This document shows, piece after piece, positions 39,163-46,499 of a stretch of 49,970 nt of DNA. The notes under the pieces are model-generated. The model was not told where the DNA came from. It worked only from the letters and a program-made list of their open reading frames with translations, and did not search any database. Every line of letters starts with the position of its first letter. Positions within the stretch are counted from its first letter, which is position 1. The stretch is taken from contig JAJZGO010000004.1 in the NCBI GenBank assembly GCA_021798415.1, forward strand, positions 1 through 49,970. The letters run 5' to 3'. This stretch comes from Thermoplasmata archaeon. Lineage in GTDB: Archaea; Thermoplasmatota; Thermoplasmata; Lutacidiplasmatales; UBA184. Position numbers and translations under genes: made by a program.

Positions 39163-39958
39163 GCAACGGACCCACGTCCGTCCCGTCGAGCAGATACGCC
39201 CGCGCGACCCCGCGGGAGAGGAACCGCCCGTAGAGGAACGAGCGACCGCGGGCCGGTCGATCGCGGTTGAGCGACTCGGTGCCGGCGAGCGGGTTGAACG
39301 CGGGGACCACCACGATCTCGCGGGCCCTCAACTCCGCATGCCGACGGCGCCGACGGGGCCGGGCGGGTTCCGGCTCTCGCTCGACGCGGACCCAACACCG
39401 CCGCTTCCCCTCCGGGTCCGCCGCGGTGGGGGCGAGCCGGAACCCCGGGTGGAGGTGACCGGCGACCAGTCGGTCCGCGCGCAACACGCGGTTCGACGGC
39501 CAGGCATGGCCGTGGAAGATCCCGACCCCGTCGCGCACGGTGCCTCCTGCGGGATAGACGTCCACCTCGCGGGGCAAGTGGGGGACGATCCCGACGTCGT
39601 GGTTGCCGAGGACGAGGCCGACCCGCACGTCCTCCGATAGGATCCGGGCGAAGAACCCGAAGACGACCGGACGAAGGGCGGGCGGCGTGCCGACGATCGG
39701 GTGCTTGGCATCGCCCGCGACGAGCACTCCCTCGGTCCCGGTGCGCTTGACGATCGCGATCAGCTGGTCGGCCAGGCGGTCCGCGGAGCCCTCGGGCGGT
39801 CCCCCCGGGCGTTCGAGGGTTCCCCCGAGGCCGAGGTGGACGTCCGCGACCACGAGCGTCCGCGGGGCGTCGCGCCGGTCGGGCTCGAGCAGGAGGGCCG
39901 GCGCGTCCGGCACCGGGGCGAGGCGGGTCGGCACGGACCCGGCTACGGGGCGACCCAC
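39101..39958 (-). CDS. Metallophosphoesterase (archaeal ICC-like)
   Basis: A 285-aa calcineurin-like phosphoesterase. Metal-binding motifs in order are VVADVHLGLGG, VLVAGDAKHP, LVLGNHDVG and VAGHLHPGF, in the form seen in archaeal ICC-like proteins often found beside DNA helicases. The substrate is unknown (DNA ends, nucleotides or phosphoproteins). The GTG start at 39958 could be replaced by an internal GTG a few codons later, since the first conserved residues begin near residue 35. The C-terminal 20 residues are antisense to the DUF255 gene and rich in Ala/Arg, probably run-on. Confidence 0.85.
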   Translation of the reverse strand: MGRPVAGSVPTRLAPVPDAPALLLEPDRRDAPRTLVVADVHLGLGGTLERPGGPPEGSADRLADQLIAIVKRTGTEGVLVAGDAKHPIVGTPPALRPVVFGFFARILSEDVRVGLVLGNHDVGIVPHLPREVDVYPAGGTVRDGVGIFHGHAWPSNRVLRADRLVAGHLHPGFRLAPTAADPEGKRRCWVRVEREPEPARPRRRRRHAELRAREIVVVPAFNPLAGTESLNRDRPARGRSFLYGRFLSRGVARAYLLDGTDVGPLPIPTASAPASRGATRARRGR

Positions 39959-40020
39959 GAAGACCCTTCGCGTCCCGCGAGGACGTCCCGACCGTCTCGA
40001 CAGGTCCGGCCGTACCTCTT

Positions 40021-40026
40021 TATATA
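40021..40026 (+). promoter_or_regulatory. TATA box for the HTH regulator operon
   Basis: TATATA within CTCTTTATATACAAG lies 33-38 bp before the ATG at 40059. It is one of the strongest A/T boxes of the window. Confidence 0.6.
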
Positions 40027-40058
40027 CAAGCGGAAACTGAAATCCTACGGGGGCCGAG

Positions 40059-41036
40059 ATGCCACGAGACCGCGAACGGTCAATCGGCCGGATCCGCTCG
40101 TTCCTCGAACGGGCCGGCTTCTACGTGGCGGACACGCACGGGATCCGCCCGTCGAGTTTCGACCTGGCCGCGCGACGGGACGCGACGCTGCTCCTGGTCA
40201 AGGTCCTCAAGAACATCGACGCGCTCGACGCCGGCGAAGCCGGTCGGCTGCGCGAGCTGGGGCGCCTCTTTCCCGCGATCGTTCTCGTGATCGGGCAGAC
40301 GTCGGGCGCGTCGGACCTCGACCCGGGCGTCGTCTACACCCGGTACGACGTACCGATCATCAACGAGGAGACCCTCGCCGGATTCCTCGAGAAGGCCGCG
40401 CTGCCGTTCCTGTACGCGAGCCCGGGCGGGATCTTCGCCCGGATCGACGGCGAGCGCCTCCACGACCTGCGCGTGCGCCGAGGGCTGTCGCTCGGAACGC
40501 TCGCGTCGATCGCCGGAGTCTCGCGGCGGGCGATCCAGCTCTACGAGGATGGCGCCGGCGCCGAAGTGACTGTTATTGACCGTATAGAAGCATATCTTGG
40601 AGTCCCGGTCATCGAGCCGATCGACCTCTTCGAGGCGATGCGGACGGGGTCCCGACGCCCGGCGGCCGACGAGGGCGACCGCGGTCCCGAGCGCGCGATC
40701 CCACCGTCCGGGGACCCCTGGCGCGACGGCGTTCTCCAGCAGCTCGACGGGATCGGGCTCGAGATGACCTTGACCGCGCGCGCGCCGTTCGATGCCCTCG
40801 CCCGGACCCCCGACATCCTGCTCGCGGCCATCGGGAGCCTCCGGACCGCGCTCCACCGCGCGGAGCTCCTTCACGGCCTCGCCCGCGTCGCGGAGGGCCA
40901 CGCGATGTTCGTCGTGCGCGAGAACGTTCACCGTGCGTCGATCGACGGCCTGCCGATCCTCACGATCGGCGAGCTTCGCCGCCACCGGGACGCCGACGAC
41001 CTGATCGACGCGATCTCCGAGCGGGAAGGCGCGTGA
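40059..41036 (+). CDS. HTH-type transcriptional regulator, COG1395 family
   Basis: A 325-aa archaeal regulator of the MTH967/MJ1164 type. Residues 1-125 form an N-terminal domain with a restriction-endonuclease-like look (LLLVKVLKNIDALDAGEAGRL); residues about 130-185 are a Cro/C1-type helix-turn-helix (LHDLRVRRGLSLGTLASIAGVSRRAIQLYEDG); the rest is an effector-like domain. Target genes are unknown. A 33-bp A/T-rich island within the end of the HTH domain (40569-40601) uses codons foreign to the gene. The stop is overlapped by the next gene (GTGA), so the two are coupled. Confidence 0.85.
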   Translation: MPRDRERSIGRIRSFLERAGFYVADTHGIRPSSFDLAARRDATLLLVKVLKNIDALDAGEAGRLRELGRLFPAIVLVIGQTSGASDLDPGVVYTRYDVPIINEETLAGFLEKAALPFLYASPGGIFARIDGERLHDLRVRRGLSLGTLASIAGVSRRAIQLYEDGAGAEVTVIDRIEAYLGVPVIEPIDLFEAMRTGSRRPAADEGDRGPERAIPPSGDPWRDGVLQQLDGIGLEMTLTARAPFDALARTPDILLAAIGSLRTALHRAELLHGLARVAEGHAMFVVRENVHRASIDGLPILTIGELRRHRDADDLIDAISEREGA

Positions 41037-41686
41037 TCTCCGCGCGCGTGGGCCCCGGCGGCTCGACGCTCCTGGTCGCGCCGGTGCGGGGGCTCACGTC
41101 CGAGGCGGCCCTCCTCGCACAGGCGCTCGACGCCTTCCGGCCCGATACGGTCGGCCTCGGGACTTCGGCCGAGGAGTTCGAGGGGCTCGACACGTACTTC
41201 GTCCGGTCCGGCGCGGAGCCGATCGTGCCGCTCTCGCCGGCCGAATCGAGCGAGGTTCGGGGGCTCGTGCGGTTCGGCGAAGTGAGCGTTCCCAACCCCT
41301 CGTTCGTCCGGGCGATCGATTGGGCGCAGGGCCAGGGGATCCGGGTCGAGCCCCTCGACCCGAGCGACGACCGCTCGGCGTCCCTCTTCGCCGAGCACAT
41401 CGGCTACCTCGAGCTCGTCCGTCGCACCGTGCGCGAGCGCGGCGTGGGGCGACGTCCGCCCGCGCCGTCGACGCCGGACCAGTTCGCCCTCGAGTGGGAC
41501 CGCGAGGTCTCGGGGGGCCGTGGGTCGAGGGCGTTCGCCCGAGCTCGCGACCGGCACCTCGTCCGGGAAGCGCGTCGCTTGGTGTCGGACGGGGGCCGGG
41601 TGGCGGTCGTCGTCGACCGCGAACGGTTCGACGAGGTCCGGGAGCTCTTCGACCGCGAGCCGCCGTCGACGACCGAGAGCGACTGA
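41033..41686 (+). CDS. Uncharacterised protein, possibly degenerate TraB-like
   Basis: A 217-aa protein without a family name that I recognise. The layout echoes TraB proteins: a strand TLLVAPVRGL, a helix and FRPDTVGLGTSAEE, then PNPSFVRAIDWAQGQGIRVEPLDPSD, and finally RDRHLVREARRLVSDGGRVAVVVDRERFDEVRELF, where TraB proteins have an Arg-Asp..Met-Ala helix before a VVGxxH strand. The histidines and glycines of the TraB motifs are missing, so any such relation would be to a non-catalytic form. It starts with a GTG overlapping the regulator stop by four bases; it may serve as partner or sensor for that regulator (inference). Confidence 0.6.
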   Translation: MISARVGPGGSTLLVAPVRGLTSEAALLAQALDAFRPDTVGLGTSAEEFEGLDTYFVRSGAEPIVPLSPAESSEVRGLVRFGEVSVPNPSFVRAIDWAQGQGIRVEPLDPSDDRSASLFAEHIGYLELVRRTVRERGVGRRPPAPSTPDQFALEWDREVSGGRGSRAFARARDRHLVREARRLVSDGGRVAVVVDRERFDEVRELFDREPPSTTESD

Positions 41687-41690
41687 GCGC

Positions 41691-42233
41691 TCAGTCGTCG
41701 CGCGCGAGCGCCTTCTCGAGGGCGGCGCGCGCGTCCCGCCGGAACTGGTCGAGCGGCCCCTCGTTCACGAGCATCGCGTCGGCGAGCGTGAACGCGTTGC
41801 CGATCCCCCACTTGAGCTCCCGGCGGTCGCGCTCGTAGAACTCCTCGAGGCCCGCGCCGTCGTCGCTGCGGCCGCGCGACGTCATGCGGGCGTGGCGCGT
41901 CTCGGGCGAAGTGAAGATCGCGAGGACGAAGAGGTCGCCGAAGTGGTGGCGGAAGACGGTGATCTCGCTGTCCGACCGGCACCCGTCCACGAGCATCCGG
42001 GTCTCGGTGAGCTTCGGGAGCGCGCGCTGCGCCCATACGGCGGGGCCGTGCTTCTCGCGCTCCTCGGAAGCGATCCGCGCGACGTTCGCGTTCGTGACCG
42101 GGAGACCGCGACGCCGGGTCTCGTCGCGGACGAGGTCCCCCATCTTGAGGGTCGCGAGCCCCATCGACTGGGCGATCCCGACGAGCTCGTCCTTGCCCGA
42201 ACCGGGCATCCCGACCGTGACGATGAGTTTCAT
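41691..42233 (-). CDS. UPF0200-type P-loop nucleotide kinase-like protein
   Basis: A 180-aa archaeal P-loop protein with MKLIVTVGMPGSGKDELVGIAQSMG at the N-terminus (Walker A GMPGSGKD, residues 8-15), then MGDLVRDETRRRGLPVTNANVARIA, VDGCRSDSEITVFRHHF and ILFTSPETRHARMTSRGRSDD-like lid sequence. The overall pattern is the UPF0200/dephospho-CoA-kinase-like group found in nearly all archaea; the substrate is not established. Its ATG overlaps the TGA of the coiled-coil gene, so the two are translationally coupled. It converges on the TraB-like gene with 4 bp between stops. Confidence 0.8.
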   Translation of the reverse strand: MKLIVTVGMPGSGKDELVGIAQSMGLATLKMGDLVRDETRRRGLPVTNANVARIASEEREKHGPAVWAQRALPKLTETRMLVDGCRSDSEITVFRHHFGDLFVLAIFTSPETRHARMTSRGRSDDGAGLEEFYERDRRELKWGIGNAFTLADAMLVNEGPLDQFRRDARAALEKALARDD

Positions 42234-42859
42234 AGCGTGCGGGGTGGCTCGTCGGGTTCGGCGCTCTTCGCCGACGGCGCGGTCGTTTCGAGGTGGGCGG
42301 AGACGTCCTGCTCGGTGACCATCTGCAGGCGGTCGGCACGCTGGCGGTAGGAGGCGGCCTCCTGCTCCTCGAGGCGCGCGGTCTCGACGTACCGTCCGAC
42401 CTTGACCTTGAGCTCGGCCGTCTTCTGCGTCTTGGTCGCGGCCCTCAGCTCGTACGCCCGGGCCTTCTGCTGGCGGTCGACGATCTTCTGCTGGAGCTTG
42501 CGCACGCGGTAGTGGAGGTTCGTGACGTCCGACCCGATCGGCGCCCCGCCCCGGCGGCTGGTCGCCCCCTCGATGTCGCGCTCGTGCTGACGCATCTGCT
42601 GCTCGATGTCGGGGATCTCGCCGAGCACCTTCTGGCCCTTCTCCCGAAGGACCGTCGCCTGGTGCCTCAGCTTCTCGATCTTCGTGTTCAGGCGAGAGGC
42701 GCGCTGCTGCGCCCGGGCGCCGGCCCGGTCGTGCTTCGCCGCGATCTCCCGTAGCTTGGTGATGTCGGCGTACTGCTGGCCGATCCACCGGGACTGCCGG
42801 GCCGCGAGCGGGCTCGGTGGCTCGAGCGGCTCGGGAGGAGTGCCTCCGCCGGTCGCCAT
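42230..42859 (-). CDS. Coiled-coil protein of unknown function
   Basis: A 209-aa protein dominated by long charged helices with heptad-like spacing (KLREIAAKHDRAGARAQQRASRLNTKIEKLRHQA, then NLHYRVRKLQQKIVDRQQKARAYELRAATKTQK). The N-terminal 20 residues are Pro/Gly rich. I do not recognise a family beyond archaeal coiled-coil proteins. The ATG at 42859 was chosen because a TTAAAG box is 26-31 bp upstream and the larger ORF in the track is antisense to glyS. It overlaps the UPF0200 gene by four bases, which suggests the two products work together. Confidence 0.7.
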   Translation of the reverse strand: MATGGGTPPEPLEPPSPLAARQSRWIGQQYADITKLREIAAKHDRAGARAQQRASRLNTKIEKLRHQATVLREKGQKVLGEIPDIEQQMRQHERDIEGATSRRGGAPIGSDVTNLHYRVRKLQQKIVDRQQKARAYELRAATKTQKTAELKVKVGRYVETARLEEQEAASYRQRADRLQMVTEQDVSAHLETTAPSAKSAEPDEPPRTL

Positions 42860-42884
42860 CGGAGGGGCCTCACCCGACCACGAG

Positions 42885-42890
42885 TTAAAG
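42885..42890 (-). promoter_or_regulatory. TATA-like box for the coiled-coil/UPF0200 pair
   Basis: TTAAAG (CTTTAA on the minus strand) is 26-31 bp upstream of the ATG at 42859, just after the glyS stop. Confidence 0.5.
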
Positions 42891-42918
42891 AGATTGTCGT
42901 GCGCGGGCCGGCTCCGCG

Positions 42919-44424
42919 CTAGAGCCGGGCGGGCCGAACCAGCGCGTCCGCGGACCGAAGTCGATCGACGAGCGCCGCGCGCCCGACACGGCTCTGCTGC
43001 CGGGAATCCCGATCGCGCAGCGTCACGGTGTCGTGGTTCGGGCCCTCGGCGACAGTCTCGCCGTCGACCGTGACACAGAACGGCGTCCCGGCCTCGTCCA
43101 TGCGGGCGTAGCGTTTCCCGATGGTGCCGGCGTCGTCGTACCGGACCGAGATTCCGGCGGCCGTGAGCTCGTCGGCGACGCGGAGCGCCGCCTCGGCGTG
43201 AGCCTTGGGGATCAGCGGGAAGACTCCGACCGTCACCGGCGCGAGGTAGGCGGGAAGCTTCCAGACCGTACGTTCCCCCTCGTTCGCGAGATGGGTGTCC
43301 GCGAGCGCCCAGAGGTTGCGGTCGACGCCGAACGTGAGCTCGAGGACGTGCGGCAGGACCTTGCGTCCGTCCGGCCGGGTCACCGAGAGGTCCTTCCCCG
43401 ACCCCTCCCCGTGCCGACCGAGGTCGTAGTCCCCGCGGTAGTGGACCGCGCCGAGCTCCTTGAAGCCCGAGAGGCTCTCGAGGTGGACCTCGACATCGAA
43501 CTGGATGCGGTTGTAGAACGCGCGCTCCCGCTCGGATTTTTCGAAGAGGCGGATCCGGTCCGCCGGGTAGCCGAGAACGTCGCGGTAGAACCGGTAGGTG
43601 TGCGCCAGGTGGAAGACGTAGAACTCGGGGAGGTCCCCCGCGGCCACGAGGTCGGCGGCCGAGACCCACTCCGGGCTCTCCGCGCCGGACTCCCTCCGGG
43701 CGGCCCGCAGGACGGGCAGTCGTTCGTCGCGCACCCGGTCGAACGGCACCGGAAAGCCGGCCGGGTCGAAGAAGATCTGGAGCTCCGCCTGCGTGAACGC
43801 CCGCATCCGGAACAGGACCTGGCGCGGGGCGATCTCGTTGCGGTAGACCCAGCCGATGACCGCGACGCCGAGCGGCAGGGCGCGGCGACCGACGTCCCAC
43901 ATCCGCGCGAACGCGAGGTAGCTGTTCTGGGCGGTCTCGGGGCGGAGGTACGCCCGTTCCGTGCCGGCGACGCCGAAGTCGACGCCGAACATGAGGCTGA
44001 ACGGTCGCGGGACGCTGAGCGCGGTGGAGCCGCATCGCGGGCACGTGACCCCACGGTCGCGGACCAACGCCCCGATCTCGGCAGGTGCGAGGCCGTCGAC
44101 GCCCTCGGGCCGGACCTTCTCGAGGACGGTGTCCGCGCGGAACGAGGTGCGGCACTGGTCGCACACCACTTCGGGGTCGGTGAAGTTCTCGAGGTGGCCC
44201 GAAGCGCGGACGACCGCCTCGGGGAGGAGCTCGGCCGGGTCGATGAGGTAGAAGTCGTGGGAGAGCCCGACGAACCACGCGGTCCACGCCCGCTCCAGCC
44301 GCTGCTTGAGCGCCGCCCCGAGGGGACCGTAATCGTAGAGCCCCTGGGCGCCTCCGTAGATCTCCGCCGTCGGCCAGAGCACGCCGCGGCGACGCAACAA
44401 CGCGTACAGCTCGTCGCTCTTCAT
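42919..44424 (-). CDS. glyS: Glycyl-tRNA synthetase
   Basis: A 501-aa class II, dimeric archaeal/eukaryotic-type enzyme. The start MKSDELYALLRRRGVLWPTAEIYGGAQGLYDYGPLGAALK is diagnostic. A zinc-ribbon insertion has VVCDQCRTSF and VTCPRCGSTA (two CX2C pairs). Motif 2 is in FRMRAFTQAELQIFFDP and its surroundings, YRNEIAPRQVLFR; the anticodon-binding C-terminal domain has LAPVTVGVFPLIPK and ISVRYDDAGTIGKRYARMDEAGTPFCVTVD. The length is somewhat shorter than the usual 560-620 aa, partly because the insertions are compact. The ATG overlaps the stop of the amidohydrolase gene by four bases. Confidence 0.96.
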   Translation of the reverse strand: MKSDELYALLRRRGVLWPTAEIYGGAQGLYDYGPLGAALKQRLERAWTAWFVGLSHDFYLIDPAELLPEAVVRASGHLENFTDPEVVCDQCRTSFRADTVLEKVRPEGVDGLAPAEIGALVRDRGVTCPRCGSTALSVPRPFSLMFGVDFGVAGTERAYLRPETAQNSYLAFARMWDVGRRALPLGVAVIGWVYRNEIAPRQVLFRMRAFTQAELQIFFDPAGFPVPFDRVRDERLPVLRAARRESGAESPEWVSAADLVAAGDLPEFYVFHLAHTYRFYRDVLGYPADRIRLFEKSERERAFYNRIQFDVEVHLESLSGFKELGAVHYRGDYDLGRHGEGSGKDLSVTRPDGRKVLPHVLELTFGVDRNLWALADTHLANEGERTVWKLPAYLAPVTVGVFPLIPKAHAEAALRVADELTAAGISVRYDDAGTIGKRYARMDEAGTPFCVTVDGETVAEGPNHDTVTLRDRDSRQQSRVGRAALVDRLRSADALVRPARL

Positions 44425-45515
44425 CGTCCCGTGCGCGTCCGAGGGCTCACCGGCTCGCCCCGGACCATAAGGTGTTCGGTCGTGCGCGTGACGACCTGGT
44501 ACGCCGGGTCGTCCGGGGGGAGCCGGAGCACGAGCGGACGCGCCGACGAGCCCGGGGCGATGCGCGCCGCCGCGGGTTCGCCGAGCCATCGCCAGGGCTC
44601 GACGAGCGCCGCCCGAGCGAGGAACGCGGCCGAGACGGGCCGCCGGCGCAGGCGCGTCGCGACGTACGCGAACTCGAGCTCACGCCAGAGCGACGGGGCG
44701 TGGAACATCGCGTTGTCCGTCCCGAGGAGCACCGAGAGACCGAGCCGCTCCATCCCCGCGAGGTCCGGCTGACGGCCGAAGAGGGCGTTCGACCGGGGAC
44801 AGACGACGACCGGCACGCGCGCGTCGCGGACCCGCACGAGGTCGTCCCGGGTCGCCCGCGCGAGGTGGACGACCAGGTCGGGCCGCGGGTTGAGGTAGCT
44901 CTCGGGGTCTTCGCGGACCGCCTCGCTCGCGTGGAGCGCGTAGAACTTCCCGGCGCGACGGCACGCCGCGGCGACCCGTCGGCGGTCGGCGTCGGACTCG
45001 TCGCGAGCGCTCGAGAGCCCGATGCCGTCGGCCGCGCCCAGGAGGTCGGCGAGCTCCCGGGGGTCGACCGGACGCGCGACCGGCCGCCCGAGCGAGAGCG
45101 CGCGGATCGGAACCCCGCGGGCGGCGTCCCGCAAGAGCTCGACACCCCCACGGCCCTCTTCGCGGAAATCGACCGTCGCCGCGACCCCCTCGTGGACCAT
45201 CCGTTCGAGGGCGGCGCGGATCGCGGCGACCTTCTCCGCGCGCGAGGCGCGCTCGAGCAAACGGAACTTGTAGCCGTCGGGCGGGCGTACGAGCGTCGCG
45301 ACCGACCCGTGGGGGGGCTCGACGGACGAGACCGCGTCCCCGAGATGCGTGTGCGCGTTCACCGGGGAAGGGACGACGATCCCCCGGACCCGGGTCTCGC
45401 GTCCCCGGGTGCTGTCGGTTCCGGGGGTCCCGACCTCGACCACCCGGCCCCCGCGCAGGCGGACGTACGCGGGTCGGGCGCCGTCGATATCAAGGACCGC
45501 CCCTTCGACCAGCAT
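44421..45515 (-). CDS. Amidohydrolase (cytosine/adenosine deaminase-like family)
   Basis: A 364-aa metal-dependent hydrolase. The metal ligands are visible in VNAHTHLGD, FYALHASEAV (His), LVVHLARAT (His) and LLGTDNAM (Asp), the order typical of COG0402 deaminases and related hydrolases. A composite beta-sandwich domain is formed by the N- and C-terminal ends (VEGAVLDIDG... and LVLRLPPDDPAYQVV). The substrate is unknown. I prefer ATG 45515 over 45536 because the CTTAAGG box sits about 30 bp upstream of the former and only about 9 bp from the latter. It is in a tight pair with glyS (ATGA overlap). Confidence 0.82.
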   Translation of the reverse strand: MLVEGAVLDIDGARPAYVRLRGGRVVEVGTPGTDSTRGRETRVRGIVVPSPVNAHTHLGDAVSSVEPPHGSVATLVRPPDGYKFRLLERASRAEKVAAIRAALERMVHEGVAATVDFREEGRGGVELLRDAARGVPIRALSLGRPVARPVDPRELADLLGAADGIGLSSARDESDADRRRVAAACRRAGKFYALHASEAVREDPESYLNPRPDLVVHLARATRDDLVRVRDARVPVVVCPRSNALFGRQPDLAGMERLGLSVLLGTDNAMFHAPSLWRELEFAYVATRLRRRPVSAAFLARAALVEPWRWLGEPAAARIAPGSSARPLVLRLPPDDPAYQVVTRTTEHLMVRGEPVSPRTRTGR

Positions 45516-45543
45516 GGCCGCTCGCGTCCGAGGCATCGCCCCC

Positions 45544-45550
45544 CTTAAGG
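45544..45550 (-). promoter_or_regulatory. TATA-like box for amidohydrolase-glyS
   Basis: CTTAAGG is palindromic around TTAA and about 29-35 bp upstream of ATG 45515. It supports the shorter start of the amidohydrolase. Confidence 0.45.
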
Positions 45551-45610
45551 CCGAGCCTGACCCCGTCCCGAACCGCTAAGCGGCCCGGCGACTCGGGGGC
45601 TTCGTACCCG

Positions 45611-46486
45611 ATGACCGCACGACCGAACGACCCGCCCCGCGACCTCCTCGTCTCCGGGCACGTGAACGTCGACCGGTTCCTGTCGGTTCGCGCGTTCCCG
45701 TTGGCCGACCGGACCGTCCCCGTGGTCGGGAACCGGACCGAGCTTGGAGGGACCGCGTCGAACCTCGTGCGCGTCGCGTCGACCTATGGGGTCGCGAGCG
45801 GCTTGGTCGCTCGCGTCGGCGAGGGTTTCCCGCCCGAGTTCCGACGCCGCCTCGAGCGCGCGGGGATCGACCTCCGCGGGCTCGTGACGGTCCCCGGGCG
45901 GCCGACGCCTACCTGCTTTATCCTCGAGGACAGCAAGGGCGGTCAGCGGACGTTGATCGACCAGGGACCGATGGCGGACGCAGGCCACGCGCCGCTCCCC
46001 GGCGACTGGATCCGGGAGTACAGCTGGGCCCACCTCACGACCGGCGACCCCGACTTCCAGCTCCGGCTCGCGCGACGGGCTCGCGCCTCGGGACTCCACG
46101 TCGCCGCCGACCCGGCGCAGGAGATCCACTACCGCTGGGACCGCCGCCGCTTCGCCGGGCTCCTTGACGAGTGCGAGCTCCTGTTCGGCAACCGCTCCGA
46201 GATCGCGCGTGCCCTCGTGCTCGTCGGCGCCCGCTCGCTCGATCGGTTGCTCGACCATGTCCCGCTCGTCGTCCGGACCGAGGGCCGCGCCGGCGCCTCG
46301 GCGTTCTCCCGGGCCGGACGCGAGCACGTCCCTTCGGTCCGCCCGAGGGGCCCCCGGACGTTCGTCGGCGCGGGCGACGCGTTCCGCGGCGGGTTCTACG
46401 CAGCCTTTTTTGGGGGCCGCCCGATGAAGGAGTGTCTGACCGCCGGCGCCCGGGCCTCCGCGGCCTGGATCGACGGACCGGGTTAG
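45611..46486 (+). CDS. PfkB-family carbohydrate kinase
   Basis: A 291-aa ribokinase-like sugar or nucleoside kinase. PfkB signature 1 is reflected in GGTASNLVRVASTYGVASGLVARVGEG and signature 2 is the C-terminal FVGAGDAFRGGFYAAFFGG with the catalytic Asp in GAGDAF. The N-terminal LVSGHVNVDRFLSV has the sugar-binding Asn-Val-Asp. The substrate cannot be assigned: candidates are 2-keto-3-deoxygluconate (which would link to the Entner-Doudoroff genes at 2.2-4.3 kb), ribose or a nucleoside. It precedes moeA by 13 bp on the same strand. Confidence 0.85.
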   Translation: MTARPNDPPRDLLVSGHVNVDRFLSVRAFPLADRTVPVVGNRTELGGTASNLVRVASTYGVASGLVARVGEGFPPEFRRRLERAGIDLRGLVTVPGRPTPTCFILEDSKGGQRTLIDQGPMADAGHAPLPGDWIREYSWAHLTTGDPDFQLRLARRARASGLHVAADPAQEIHYRWDRRRFAGLLDECELLFGNRSEIARALVLVGARSLDRLLDHVPLVVRTEGRAGASAFSRAGREHVPSVRPRGPRTFVGAGDAFRGGFYAAFFGGRPMKECLTAGARASAAWIDGPG

Positions 46487-46499
46487 GGAGGGAGCGCGC

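Noticed and set aside
41691-42233. Dephospho-CoA kinase as the name for the UPF0200-type gene
   Set aside because: The P-loop layout is similar, but as I recall the archaeal dephospho-CoA kinase activity was assigned to a different (DUF359, GTP-dependent) family, so the substrate is left open.
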